Below are positions 24,744-33,973 of a DNA stretch of 64,000 bases, piece by piece. The translations under genes and the position numbers were made by a program. How positions within the stretch are numbered: the first letter of the stretch is position 1; every line of letters begins with the position of its first letter. This stretch comes from Hymenobacter sp. IS2118 (GTDB lineage Bacteria > Bacteroidota > Bacteroidia > Cytophagales > Hymenobacteraceae). The DNA lies in the NCBI RefSeq assembly GCF_000715495.1, contig NZ_JNLX01000047.1, positions 1 to 64,000 of the forward strand, read 5' to 3'. The notes beneath the pieces were generated by a model. The model searched no databases and had not been told where the DNA came from. It was given only the letters and a program-made list of their open reading frames with translations.

Positions 24744-27596
24744 TTACACTTTCTCAGCTAAAAACCGCGCGGTATGATTGGAATCTTTCAATTTTACCAT
24801 TTCCTCGGGCGTGCCTTCAAAGAGCAGATGCCCCCCGTTGAGGCCGCCCTCCGGGCCCAGGTCAATCAGCCAGTCGGCACACTTAATGATGTCGACATTA
24901 TGCTCGATGATGAGGACGGAATTGCCCTGCTCAATCAGCGCGTTCAGGGCCGTGAGCAGCTTGGCAATGTCGTGGAAGTGCAGGCCGGTGCTGGGCTCAT
25001 CGAAGATGAACAGGATTTTATCCTGCTGCAGCGTGGCGCCCTTGGTGAGGAAGCTAGCCAGCTTCACGCGCTGGGCTTCGCCGCCACTTAGCGTGTTGGC
25101 CGACTGGCCGAGGCGGATGTAGCCCAGGCCCACATCCTCCAGCGGCCGGAGGCGGTCGGCTACTTTGGGCTGGCTGCTGAAGAACTGGACGGCGTCGGAT
25201 ACGGTCAGCTGCAGCACCTCGTCGATGCTTTTATCCTGGAATTTTATTTCCAGAATGTCCTGCTTGAACTTGCGGCCGTCGCAGCCCTCGCAGGTCAGGT
25301 AGATGTCGGCCATGAACTGCATCTCGATTTTCACTTGGCCTTCGCCCGTGCACACCTCGCAGCGCCCGCCCTCTACGTTAAACGAAAAGTGCGAGGGCTT
25401 GAGGCCGCGCGCTTTGGCCAGCGGCTGCTCCGAAAACAACGTCCGGATGGCGTCGTAGGCCTTCACGTAGGTGACGGGGTTCGAGCGCGAGGACTTGCCG
25501 ATGGGGTTCTGGTCCACGAACTCGACGTGCGATACCTGCCCGTTTACGCCCGTGAGGCGGTCGAATTTACCGGTGCTTTCGCCCGCGCCGCCGCCCAGCA
25601 TCTTCATCAGGGCCGGCGCCAGAATGCGCTTGATAAGCGTGGACTTGCCCGAGCCGGATACGCCGGTGACGACGGTCATCACGCCCAGCGGCAGCTTCAC
25701 AGTCACGTTTTTGAGGTTGTTTTCGCGGGCGCCGGTTAGCTCCAGGGCGTTGCGCCAGGGGCGGCGCACTTTGGGCACGGGCACTTCCATTTTGCCGCTC
25801 AGGTACTGGCCGGTGTAGGTAGTCGTGTCCTGCAACAGCTCGGCCATCGTGCCCTGAAACATGAGGTTACCGCCGCCGCTGCCGGCTTCGGGGCCGATGT
25901 CGATAATCTGGTCGGCGGCCTCCATCATCTTCTCCTCGTGTTCCACCACCACCACGGTGTTGCCCAGCTGCTGCAACGAGCGCAGCACGCCAATCAGCTG
26001 CTCGGCATCCTTCGGGTGCAGGCCGATGCTGGGCTCATCCAACACGTACATCGAGCCCACCAGCGCCGAACCCAGCGAAGTAGCCAGCGAAATGCGCTGG
26101 CTCTCGCCACCACTCAGCGTATTGCTCAACCGGTTCAACGTCAGGTAGCCCAGGCCCACGCGGTTGAGGTAGCCGAGGCGGTTGGTGATTTCCGTCACGA
26201 GGCGCTCGGCCACTTTAGCGTCGTGCTCGCTCAGGCTCATGTTTTCGAAAAAGACCAGCGCGTCGGAGATGGGCAGCAGCACGATATCGGCAATGCTGCG
26301 GCCGTCGATGCGCACGTACTGCGCGTCTTTGCGCAGGCGGGTGCCGCGGCAGTCGGGGCAGGTAGTACGGCCCCGGTAGCGGCTTTGCAGCACGCGGTAC
26401 TGGATTTTGTGGGTCTGCTCGCTCACCCACTTAAAATACTTGTCGAGCCCGTCAAAATGCTTGTTGCCGGTCCACAACAGCCGCTGCTCGGCCGCGCTCA
26501 GGTCGTTGTAGGGCCGGTGAATGGGGAAGTCGAAGCGAATGCCGTTTTTCAGCAGCGGCTTCAGCCACTCGCCCTGCTTTTCGGTGCGCCAGGGCGCGAT
26601 GGCGCCCTCGTATACCGTCAGGCTCTTGTCGGGAATCACCAAATCCTCGTCGATGCCCAGCACCGAGCCAAAGCCCTCGCAGGTCTGGCACGCGCCGTAC
26701 GGGTTGTTGAAGGAGAAGAAGTTGACGCTCGGCTCCTCAAACACAATGTCGTCGAGTTCAAACTTATCGGAAAAGGTGCGGTTTTCAGGTTCGCGGTCAG
26801 CGCCCGATAGCTGCACCACGCAGGTACCGTGGCCCTCGAAAAACGCGGTTTGTACCGAGTCGGACAGGCGGAAAAGCAGGTCCTCGTCGTCGGGGCGCAG
26901 GGCGGCGCGGTCCACCATGATGTACACGTCGCCCTTCACCTCGGACTGGCCCTCCCCTATCAGGTCCTCAATCTGCGACGTCACGCCGGCTACCACCACG
27001 CGGCTGTAGCCTTTTTGCAGCAGCAAATCCAACTCCTTGCTCATGGCCCGCGTGGGGTCGGTGCGGAAGAGCGGGGCCAGAATCATGGCCCTGGTGCCTT
27101 CGGGCTGGGCAGCCAGGAAATCCACCACGTCGGCCACGTTGTCCTTACGCACCTGCTCGCCGCTGGCGGGCGAAAACGTGCGGCCCACCCGCGCAAACAG
27201 CAGTTTGAGGTAGTCGTAAATCTCGGTGCTGGTGCCCACCGTGGAGCGGTTGTTCTTAATGCTGACCTTCTGCTCGATGGCAATGGCCGGCGAAATGCCC
27301 CGGATGTAGTCCACGTCGGGTTTGTCCATGCGGCCCAGAAACTGGCGGGCATAGCTGCTCAGGCTTTCCACGTACATGCGCTGGCCCTCCGCATAAAGCG
27401 TATCGAACGCCAGGCTCGATTTGCCCGACCCGCTCAGGCCCGTGACGACGATAAACTGGTTGCGCGGCAGGGCCACGCTGAGGTTTTTGAGGTTGTGAAC
27501 CCGGGCGTTTTTGATGAGGATGAATTCGCGCGGGTCGAGGTTATCAATGGCGTTGTCGGCGGGAGCCGAAACCTGCAAAGCGTCTTTTTTGGGCAT
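24744..27596 (-). CDS. uvrA: Excinuclease ABC subunit A
   Basis: 950 residues from ATG 27596 (MPKKDALQ). The frame is open 58 codons further upstream, but that part is not UvrA-like and overlaps the start of the divergent gene. Damage-recognition ATPase of nucleotide excision repair. Seen: first Walker A GLSGSGKSS (53-61), a zinc module around CPDCRGTRL, two LSGGESQR/LSGGEAQR signatures, second Walker A GVSGSGKST, and a second zinc finger CEVC...CEGC. Both Walker B motifs (VLDEPSIGLH, IFDEPSTGLH) are intact. Length is typical. Confidence 0.97.
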   Translation of the reverse strand: MPKKDALQVSAPADNAIDNLDPREFILIKNARVHNLKNLSVALPRNQFIVVTGLSGSGKSSLAFDTLYAEGQRMYVESLSSYARQFLGRMDKPDVDYIRGISPAIAIEQKVSIKNNRSTVGTSTEIYDYLKLLFARVGRTFSPASGEQVRKDNVADVVDFLAAQPEGTRAMILAPLFRTDPTRAMSKELDLLLQKGYSRVVVAGVTSQIEDLIGEGQSEVKGDVYIMVDRAALRPDDEDLLFRLSDSVQTAFFEGHGTCVVQLSGADREPENRTFSDKFELDDIVFEEPSVNFFSFNNPYGACQTCEGFGSVLGIDEDLVIPDKSLTVYEGAIAPWRTEKQGEWLKPLLKNGIRFDFPIHRPYNDLSAAEQRLLWTGNKHFDGLDKYFKWVSEQTHKIQYRVLQSRYRGRTTCPDCRGTRLRKDAQYVRIDGRSIADIVLLPISDALVFFENMSLSEHDAKVAERLVTEITNRLGYLNRVGLGYLTLNRLSNTLSGGESQRISLATSLGSALVGSMYVLDEPSIGLHPKDAEQLIGVLRSLQQLGNTVVVVEHEEKMMEAADQIIDIGPEAGSGGGNLMFQGTMAELLQDTTTYTGQYLSGKMEVPVPKVRRPWRNALELTGARENNLKNVTVKLPLGVMTVVTGVSGSGKSTLIKRILAPALMKMLGGGAGESTGKFDRLTGVNGQVSHVEFVDQNPIGKSSRSNPVTYVKAYDAIRTLFSEQPLAKARGLKPSHFSFNVEGGRCEVCTGEGQVKIEMQFMADIYLTCEGCDGRKFKQDILEIKFQDKSIDEVLQLTVSDAVQFFSSQPKVADRLRPLEDVGLGYIRLGQSANTLSGGEAQRVKLASFLTKGATLQQDKILFIFDEPSTGLHFHDIAKLLTALNALIEQGNSVLIIEHNVDIIKCADWLIDLGPEGGLNGGHLLFEGTPEEMVKLKDSNHTARFLAEKV

Positions 27597-27744
27597 AAAC
27601 AAACTAACAGCGAAACCGGGCCGGAAGGTTTCGGCCGGGGGCAATTGCTGGGGTGCGAAGGTACGGGCAGGGCGGGGGTGCAGCGTACTGCGCAATGCCG
27701 TTTCAATGGCTAACATTGCGCTATACTTCACCTTTCGCTGCCTC

Positions 27745-28743
27745 ATGTCTATTTCCAGTCCGCTCGGCACCCTGTATCAGGTATTAAAAGACGTGGCGAC
27801 GAGCGCTGGAGCCAATGCCAGCATCTTGCAGAAAAACGAAGCCGCTACCCGCGCCGCCCTAATCGACCCGGTCCTACGGGCCTTAGGTTGGGACACGACC
27901 AACGTACAGATGGTGGAACCCGAAAAAACCATTAATACCACGTGGCGGGCAGACTACGCCCTGCGAGATTCCAGCGGAAACATCGACCTGTTACTGGAAG
28001 CCAAATGCCTGGGCTCGAATCTGGAGAAATTTAGCGTCGTGCAGCAGCTGCTGAGTTACGCCTTCGGCTTCGGGGTGCTGAAAGTAATCGTGACTGATGG
28101 CGTCAGCTGGCATTTCTACACGGAATTCAGACCGGGCAACTCCATTGCAGATGCTCATTTCAATTTATTACGTGATGACATCATCGGCTGCGCTCTGCAG
28201 CTGGTTCAATGGCTCGACGCAGCGCAGAGCGGGCACGGCTTGCTACCTCTCGGGGAAGCCATACCTACCACTCAGAAGCAAGCAGTTGCATTGCAGAAAT
28301 TATCAACGCTGCCGCCTGCCAAGGTGCGCAAACAATCCACGCTACCAAATAAGCCGGTGACTGCTGCCGTCACATTCATTGAGTTGACGCAATTGCAGGC
28401 GGCCCCCTTACCACCCGGCCAAAAGCCCAAACAGCTACGCTTGCCCAACGGCACCGTAAAAGCCATTAATACCTGGAAGGATATTTTGTTAGAAGTATGC
28501 CAGTTAGCACTGGAAACCAACCATAGCATTGGTATTCCACTTCGGGATAACGCGGGTAAAAAGACGTTTTTGCTTTCGACAACGAAGCCAGCCATCGGCA
28601 CAAGCACAGCTGCTTCCTATCAAAGCCGTCCGTTGTTTATCTACACCAACTATAGTGCATCTGCCTGCATTGCCAATGCCTTGTACGCCGCCAAGCAGAT
28701 TCCACAGAGTCACCACGTCACTCCTGTTGCTGTCGCATTTTGA
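27745..28743 (+). CDS. Stand-alone HsdR-N-type (type I restriction R subunit N-terminal) nuclease-like protein
   Basis: 332 residues from ATG 27745 (MSISSPLG); longer open frames run back through antisense uvrA and are rejected. Residues about 15-150 match the HSDR_N domain: RAALIDPVLRALGWDT, then TWRADYALRD, NIDLLLEAKCLG and VIVTDGVSWHFYTEF. The Asp and the E-x-K pair (D in RADYAL, E and K in LLEAKC) form a complete PD-(D/E)xK nuclease site. A C-terminal domain (about 225-330) has LPNGTVKAINTWKDILLEVC and PLFIYTNYSASACIANAL. There is no helicase, methylase or specificity gene nearby, so this is not a full type I system. It is divergent from uvrA. Role (DNA repair, defence, other) unknown. 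Confidence 0.8.
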   Translation: MSISSPLGTLYQVLKDVATSAGANASILQKNEAATRAALIDPVLRALGWDTTNVQMVEPEKTINTTWRADYALRDSSGNIDLLLEAKCLGSNLEKFSVVQQLLSYAFGFGVLKVIVTDGVSWHFYTEFRPGNSIADAHFNLLRDDIIGCALQLVQWLDAAQSGHGLLPLGEAIPTTQKQAVALQKLSTLPPAKVRKQSTLPNKPVTAAVTFIELTQLQAAPLPPGQKPKQLRLPNGTVKAINTWKDILLEVCQLALETNHSIGIPLRDNAGKKTFLLSTTKPAIGTSTAASYQSRPLFIYTNYSASACIANALYAAKQIPQSHHVTPVAVAF

Positions 28744-28780
28744 GCCTTGCAATTAACTCAGGTTTTCCAACTTCCTTTTC

Positions 28781-30169
28781 ATGCAAACTGCTACCCGCCT
28801 TTTCCTAGCCGCCGTCCTGCTGGCTGCCACCAGCCCCGCCCACGCCCAAACCGCCCCGCGCCCCAGCCTCACTGGCGACTGGAACGGCTCGCTCGGCCCC
28901 ATTGAGTTCACGGCCCACCTCACCGACCCGGCCACCGGGCCGCGCACGGCCACGCTCGACATTCCGGCGCAGCGCGTGCAAGGCATGGCATTGAGCTTCA
29001 CCGCGCCGGCCGACAGCGTGTACCTGAACCTCGCGCAACCAGCCGCCCGGTTTGCCGGCCGCCGCTCCGCCGATGGCCAGCAGCTGACCGGCGAATGGCA
29101 GCAGGGCCTGCGGGTGTTCCCCATCACGTTCACGCGCGCGGGTGCTGCCGAGGCTGCGGCGCCGCGCCGGCAAACGCCGCAGCCACCGTTTCCCTATCAG
29201 TCGGCCGAGGTCACTTTCAGGAATGAAAAGGCCAACGTGACGCTGGCCGCCACCTATACCGTGCCTGCCGATATGGGCCCGTTTCCGGCCGTGATACTGC
29301 TCACCGGCTCCGGCGCCCAGGACCGCGACGAAACCATCAAGGGCCACAAACCCTTCGCCGTGCTCGCCGACTACCTCACCCGCCAGGGCATTGCCGTGCT
29401 GCGGTTTGATGACCGGGGCGTGGGCCAGAGCGGCGGCACGCTGGCCGGCACCACCAGCGCCGACTACACCGCCGATGCCCAGGCCGCGCTTGCCTGGCTG
29501 CGGGCTCAGCCGGGCATCCGCCGGAACCAGGTGGGTTTGGTGGGGCACAGCCAGGGCGGCACGGCCGCCATTGGCGCCGCCATTCAGGCCGGCGGGCCCG
29601 ATTTTTTGGTGCTGCTGGCCTCGCCCGCCCTGCCCGGCGACGAGATGCTGGTGCAGCAGTCCGTGGCCGCCGCCCGCTTGCTGACCATGGACCCCGCCCA
29701 ACTGTCCGCCACCGAAAAACTGCAGCGCGCCATGACTCAGATTATCAAGAAAACCGCCGACAACGCCCAGGCCACCGCGCAGCTGCTGGCGCTCTACAAC
29801 CCCACCGGCAACCCGCAGGCCACCGTCCAGCTGGCACCGCAGCTGGCCAGCATGACCGCGCCCGACTACCGCCAAATACTGGCCGACCGCCCGGCCCAAA
29901 CCCTGGTGAAAGTGCGCTGCCCGGTGCTGGCCCTGGGCGGCAGCAAGGATATTCAGGTGATTGCCAAGCCCAACCTGGCGGCCACGACGGCCATCCTCAA
30001 AACCGGGGGCAACCGCGACGTGACCGTGAAAGAGCTGCCGGGTCTCAACCACTTGTTTCAGACGGCCACAACCGGCGGCACCGATGAGTATGGCACCATT
30101 GAAGAGACGGTTGCACCGGCCGCGCTACAGCTGATTGGCGACTGGATAACGCAGCACACTAAAAAATAA
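28781..30169 (+). CDS. Secreted alpha/beta hydrolase (serine esterase-like), catalytically complete
   Basis: 462 residues. A signal peptide (about 1-23, ending HAQ/TAP) is followed by a small beta domain beginning LTGDWNGSLGPIEF, then an alpha/beta hydrolase fold. The loop LTGSGAQDRDE shapes the oxyanion site; the nucleophile elbow is GHSQGG with Ser257; the acid is in LALGGSKDIQV and the histidine in LPGLNHLFQ. Esterases of this type act on small acyl esters in the periplasm; substrate unknown. A strong terminator follows. The next gene (30347) is a paralogue with the same architecture but an altered elbow. Confidence 0.88.
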   Translation: MQTATRLFLAAVLLAATSPAHAQTAPRPSLTGDWNGSLGPIEFTAHLTDPATGPRTATLDIPAQRVQGMALSFTAPADSVYLNLAQPAARFAGRRSADGQQLTGEWQQGLRVFPITFTRAGAAEAAAPRRQTPQPPFPYQSAEVTFRNEKANVTLAATYTVPADMGPFPAVILLTGSGAQDRDETIKGHKPFAVLADYLTRQGIAVLRFDDRGVGQSGGTLAGTTSADYTADAQAALAWLRAQPGIRRNQVGLVGHSQGGTAAIGAAIQAGGPDFLVLLASPALPGDEMLVQQSVAAARLLTMDPAQLSATEKLQRAMTQIIKKTADNAQATAQLLALYNPTGNPQATVQLAPQLASMTAPDYRQILADRPAQTLVKVRCPVLALGGSKDIQVIAKPNLAATTAILKTGGNRDVTVKELPGLNHLFQTATTGGTDEYGTIEETVAPAALQLIGDWITQHTKK

Positions 30170-30196
30170 GGCGTTTTTTCACGCTGATTAAACCCC

Positions 30197-30234
30197 GGCG
30201 AGAGCCCACTCGAAAGATGGGCTCTCGCCTTTTT
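30197..30234 (+). terminator. Rho-independent terminator of the first hydrolase gene
   Basis: GGCGAGAGCCCA pairs with TGGGCTCTCGCC (30197-30208 with 30218-30229), followed by five T. Confidence 0.92.
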
Positions 30235-30346
30235 AAACACGTACTGACACGCCTACGGATTCACTTCGTTTTCTTACGTTTGTTGTACTTTTCAGCACTT
30301 GTTTCCAGTCGAATCGACTTTAGCGCATTTTATATAGACTGATTCC

Positions 30347-31909
30347 ATGATAAAATTTTTATCCGTTACCTTGTTATTCCTTACGCTGGTGGCCCAGTTG
30401 CCTGGCAATGCCCAAACGCGGAAGCCGGCGCCCACAACCATCAAAAAAAAGCTGCCGGGCAAACCGGCCCCTGCTGCCAAACCCAAGACTCCGGCCCGGC
30501 CTGCCGCCGCAGCCAAGCTCACCGGTCCGCTCAACGGCCAGTGGAAAGGCCCGCTGAAATTGCTGGGCGGCCAAATCACTGTCGTCATCACCATCGTGCC
30601 CCTCACCAACGGCACCTACTACGCCGCCCTCGACGCGCCCCAGCAGCGCATCAGCCGCATGCCCGTGGAAGTAGAGCTGAAGGGCAACGACATCACGCTG
30701 CGCATTGAGCAGGCCGGCAGCAGCTTCGTGGGCAAGGTATTGGAAGGCGGCGACAAGCTGAGCGGCACCTGGACGCAGCCCGGCGTGAAAGCGCCCATGC
30801 TGCTGGAGCGGGCCGCAACCGTGCAGTCGAAGGCCGCGGCTCCGTTCCGCCCCGCCCCGCCCTACCGCGTTACCCAGGTCAGTTTCCAGAACCCCTCCTC
30901 GAAGCAGCACTTGGGCGGTACGCTCACGGTACCCGCCGGCGAAGGCCCTTTCCCGGCCGTAGCGCTGGTTTCCGACCTGGGCCCGCAGAGCCGGGAGGTG
31001 GAAGTGAGCGGCTACCACATGTTTGGCCAGCTCGCCGACTACCTCACTCGCCACGGCATTGCGGTGCTCCGCTTCGACGACCGGGGCGTGGGGCAGAGCA
31101 GCGGCACCTACGCCAGCGCCACCACCGCCGATTTTGTGACGGATGCCGCTGCGGCAGTGGCCTTTTTGCGCAAACGCCCGCTCATTTCCGCCCAGCGCGT
31201 GGGCCTGCTGGGCCACGGCGAGGGCGGCAACGTGGCCCTGCTGGCGGCCATGGCCGGCCGCCAGGCGCCCAGCTTTGTGGTTTCGCTGGCCGGCTACGGC
31301 CAGCCGGGTTTCGACGTGCTACTGCGCCAGCAAGGCGAAATCATGCGCCTGATTGGGTCCGACGCCGCCGAGGTGAAGGCCGCGCAGGATGCCTACCAGC
31401 GTCTGGTGGCCATCGTGCGGGAAAATCCGAACAATGAGCTGGCCCGCGCCAAAGTGGCCACGGTCCTCAACAGCTCCAACACCGGCATCACGGTGGCCAT
31501 GGCCAACGCCCGGGCGGTACAGCTCACCTCGCCGTGGTCGCGCTATTTCTTTGATTTTAATCCTATCAGTCAGTTAAATAAGGTAGAATGCCCGGTGCTG
31601 CTGCTCAACGGCACGTCCGACCTGCAGGTACCGGCCAAACGCAACATGGCGCCACTGCGCCGGGGGCTGAACAAGGTGACAGCTTACCGCATCGATGGCG
31701 TCAACCACTTGTTTCAGCCCGCGCCCGCGCAGTGGCCGCTGGTGAATGGCGTGCAGCAGCCTACCTTCTCGCCCGAGGCGCTAAAGAAAATCAGCGAGTG
31801 GGTGGCCATAAAAACCCAGCCCGCCCCGGCCCGCTCGCTGCTGAAACCCAGCCCGGCCGCCCCGGCCAAAAGCTCCAAAGCAACGGGCCTGAGCTTGCGC
31901 CGCCGGTAA
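30347..31909 (+). CDS. Secreted alpha/beta hydrolase paralogue lacking the nucleophile serine
   Basis: 520 residues. Signal peptide (to about residue 20, GNAQT), a Lys/Pro/Ala-rich linker (about 22-55), the same small beta domain as the previous gene (LNGQWKGPLKLLGG...) and an alpha/beta hydrolase domain. The elbow reads GHGEGG: codon 31217-31219 is GGC, giving Gly291 where the paralogue has Ser257. The oxyanion loop is also changed (VSDLGPQSRE for LTGSGAQDRDE). The acid (LNGTSDLQV) and histidine (IDGVNHLFQ) remain. The frame is intact and the rest is well conserved, so it is a predicted pseudoenzyme rather than a pseudogene. It has its own upstream region after the terminator. A basic C-terminal tail of about 30 residues is extra. 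Confidence 0.85.
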   Translation: MIKFLSVTLLFLTLVAQLPGNAQTRKPAPTTIKKKLPGKPAPAAKPKTPARPAAAAKLTGPLNGQWKGPLKLLGGQITVVITIVPLTNGTYYAALDAPQQRISRMPVEVELKGNDITLRIEQAGSSFVGKVLEGGDKLSGTWTQPGVKAPMLLERAATVQSKAAAPFRPAPPYRVTQVSFQNPSSKQHLGGTLTVPAGEGPFPAVALVSDLGPQSREVEVSGYHMFGQLADYLTRHGIAVLRFDDRGVGQSSGTYASATTADFVTDAAAAVAFLRKRPLISAQRVGLLGHGEGGNVALLAAMAGRQAPSFVVSLAGYGQPGFDVLLRQQGEIMRLIGSDAAEVKAAQDAYQRLVAIVRENPNNELARAKVATVLNSSNTGITVAMANARAVQLTSPWSRYFFDFNPISQLNKVECPVLLLNGTSDLQVPAKRNMAPLRRGLNKVTAYRIDGVNHLFQPAPAQWPLVNGVQQPTFSPEALKKISEWVAIKTQPAPARSLLKPSPAAPAKSSKATGLSLRRR

Positions 31910-32060
31910 GGCCTGCCGGGCGAGCAGCTGGCCGAGCGGGGCGCTTTGTCAGGGTTTTTGGCTATACTTGCTTCCGGCAATAGAATCTGCATATCTGGAT
32001 TTTATCGGCCCTTTGCCTCCCGTTCTACCAAATGCCGGCCGCTGGCTGGAGCCCCTGCCC

Positions 32061-33110
32061 ATGGCTGCTACGCCCCCCCCACCACGGCCCCGCTGGTCGT
32101 GGGAAAACTCCGGGCCCATGCGCTGGATACGGCGCCATATGGGCTACTCGCGGGGCGAGGCCAGGGGCATGGTGGGACTGCTGACCCTGATGCTGATGGC
32201 CATTGTGGCACCCATTGTGCTGCGCCCCGCCGCCCCCGCGTACCTGCCCGCCGCCGACCAAAAAGCCCTCAGCAAGCTGGCCGCGCAGCTCAAGGAGCAC
32301 CGCACGGCCGAACAGGGCTTTGCCACTAAATTTCCGAAGCGGGACTTTGGGAAACCGGGCGGCAGCCGCTACCCCAAAGTGGCACAGGTGCAACTCTCCG
32401 CATTCGACCCCAACTCCCTCACCGCTGAAGGCTGGGAGGCCCGTGGCGTCCCGCACTTCGTGGCCGCCCGCATTGTGAAATACCGCGAGGCGGCCGGCGG
32501 CTTCAAGGCCAAAACCCAGGTGCAAAAAATGTACGGACTGGAAGACTCCGTGTACCGGCGGCTCGCCCCGTTTATGCAGCTGCCCGATGCACCGCCCAAG
32601 CGCGGTGAGCAGCCCGATTATGCCGCCAAACCCGGTCCCGACGGCAAGTTTCCGCCCTTCGCGGCCACGCCCGGCAAGTTTCCGAGCAAGCCCCGCAACC
32701 TCCAGCCCTTCGACCTCAATACCGCCGACACCACGCAGCTGATGCAGATTCGCGGCATTGGCGCCGGGCGTGCCAAGTGGGTGGTGCGCTACCGCAACCA
32801 GCTGGGCGGCTACCTCCGCGAAGACCAGCTGGACGAGGTATTTGTGCTGCGCGATGCGCCTGATTTGCGCGACAGCCTCAAGAAATACACCTTCGTGGCG
32901 GTAGGGTTTGCGCCGAAGCTGGTGAACGTGAATACCGCTTCCTTCGATGAGCTGTACCTGCATCCTTACATCGGTAAGCCGCGGGCCCGCCTCATTGTGG
33001 CGTACCGGCAGCAGCACGGCCCCTACAAGCAAGTGGAGGATTTGAAGCAGATTCCCATTCTCAAAGCCGAAGACTGGGAAAAAATGCGGCCCTACGTGCG
33101 CTGCGAGTAA
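32061..33110 (+). CDS. Membrane-anchored ComEA-like protein with three helix-hairpin-helix units
   Basis: 349 residues from ATG 32061 (MAATPPPP); an in-frame TTG at 31968 would add 31 residues of no recognisable type. One transmembrane helix (about 38-56, GLLTLMLMAIVAPIVL) follows a basic N-terminus. Three HhH units follow: FDPNSLTAEGW...KYREAAGGF, FDLNTADTTQLMQIRGIGAGRA...YRNQLGGY and VNVNTASFDELYLHPYIGKPRA...YRQQHGPY. ComEA-type proteins bind DNA outside the inner membrane during transformation uptake; most ComEA have a single HhH pair, while Bacteroidota often carry this three-unit form. DNA uptake is inferred from the family, not shown; no other competence gene is in the window. Confidence 0.8.
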   Translation: MAATPPPPRPRWSWENSGPMRWIRRHMGYSRGEARGMVGLLTLMLMAIVAPIVLRPAAPAYLPAADQKALSKLAAQLKEHRTAEQGFATKFPKRDFGKPGGSRYPKVAQVQLSAFDPNSLTAEGWEARGVPHFVAARIVKYREAAGGFKAKTQVQKMYGLEDSVYRRLAPFMQLPDAPPKRGEQPDYAAKPGPDGKFPPFAATPGKFPSKPRNLQPFDLNTADTTQLMQIRGIGAGRAKWVVRYRNQLGGYLREDQLDEVFVLRDAPDLRDSLKKYTFVAVGFAPKLVNVNTASFDELYLHPYIGKPRARLIVAYRQQHGPYKQVEDLKQIPILKAEDWEKMRPYVRCE

Positions 33111-33123
33111 TCACCGCTGTTAC

Positions 33124-33168
33124 GCGAGAGGGCTGGCGCGCGTCAGAGACGCGCGCCAGCCCTCTCGC
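33124..33168. repeat. Perfect palindrome, 21-bp stem and 3-base loop
   Basis: Arms 33124-33144 and 33148-33168 are exact complements around AGA. The core GGCTGGCGCGCGTC recurs in the element 8374-8582, there with loop TCT in place of AGA, i.e. the same palindrome read from the other strand. It lies 14 bp past the stop of the HhH protein gene and may act as its terminator, although no T run follows. Confidence 0.9.
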
Positions 33169-33329
33169 TATTGGCATGAAAACGTACATAATTAGGGGGA
33201 TTGGCAACTTTGAATAGCCGCCAAAACGTAGTAGCACGTTAGCTTCAACGTGAGCGCGCGCTACTGCTGGCGTAACTCAACCATTGCCCGTGCTCCGCGG
33301 TTAGCAACCTACTTCTGACATCCCTCGCC

Positions 33330-33971
33330 ATGACTGACAACTTTCCACCTGATTCGGCCGACCGGCCTGATGGCCCGGTACCCAGTGACGGCCGCCGCTC
33401 GTTTATCAAGCAAGCCACCGGTTTTCTGGGCCTGGCGCTGGCGCCGCCGCTCATCAGCCAGGCCGAACGCCTCACGGCCATCTCCAAAAAGGTGGAGGGC
33501 GTGACGGAAATGCGGCTTAAAGTGAACGGCACCGTGCGCACCATCAGCGCCGAGCCGCGGGTGACGCTCCTCGACGCCCTGCGCGAGAAGCTCGACCTCA
33601 CAGGCTCCAAGAAAGGCTGCGACCACGGCCAGTGTGGTGCCTGCACGGTGCTCGTCGACGGCCGCCGCATCAACAGCTGCCTGACCTTGGCCGTGATGAA
33701 CCAGGGTAAGGAAATTACCACCGTGGAGGGCCTGGCCAAGGGCGAAGAGCTGCATCCGCTGCAAGCCTCCTTCATCGAGCACGACGGCTTCCAGTGCGGC
33801 TATTGCACGCCCGGCCAGCTCATGTCGGGCGTAGCCTGCCTGAAAGAAGGCCACGCCAAAACCGACGGCGACGTGCGCGAGTGGATGAGCGGCAACCTCT
33901 GCCGCTGCGGCGCCTACCCCAACATCGTAGCAGCCATTCGGCAGGTCGAAAAAAGTGGTTTTAAGTCTTAG
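33330..33971 (+). CDS. paoA: Molybdenum hydroxylase, [2Fe-2S] subunit with Tat signal (PaoA/YagT-like)
   Basis: 213 residues. A twin-arginine signal (GRRSFIKQ, Arg22-Arg23, then a hydrophobic stretch to about residue 42) directs the folded complex to the periplasm. Two [2Fe-2S] clusters are predicted: plant-type ligands Cys97, Cys102, Cys105, Cys117, and the alpha-helical cluster Cys156, Cys159, Cys191, Cys193. It passes electrons from the molybdenum subunit to the FAD subunit. Start of a tight operon: paoB begins 2 bases after its stop. The symbol follows the E. coli periplasmic aldehyde oxidase; the actual substrate class is inferred. Confidence 0.88.
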   Translation: MTDNFPPDSADRPDGPVPSDGRRSFIKQATGFLGLALAPPLISQAERLTAISKKVEGVTEMRLKVNGTVRTISAEPRVTLLDALREKLDLTGSKKGCDHGQCGACTVLVDGRRINSCLTLAVMNQGKEITTVEGLAKGEELHPLQASFIEHDGFQCGYCTPGQLMSGVACLKEGHAKTDGDVREWMSGNLCRCGAYPNIVAAIRQVEKSGFKS

Positions 33972-33973
33972 CA

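Noticed and set aside
27656..27663. TACCTTCG as the uvrA -7 box
   Set aside because: One mismatch in TTTG and the nearest TTG lies 29 bases away, outside the usual spacing.
27597..27770. 58-codon N-terminal extension of uvrA
   Set aside because: Not part of the UvrA family N-terminus and overlaps the start of the divergent nuclease gene.
33190..33225. CAACTTTG as a paoA promoter
   Set aside because: Mismatch at the essential first T and no -33 element at the right distance; too weak to list.
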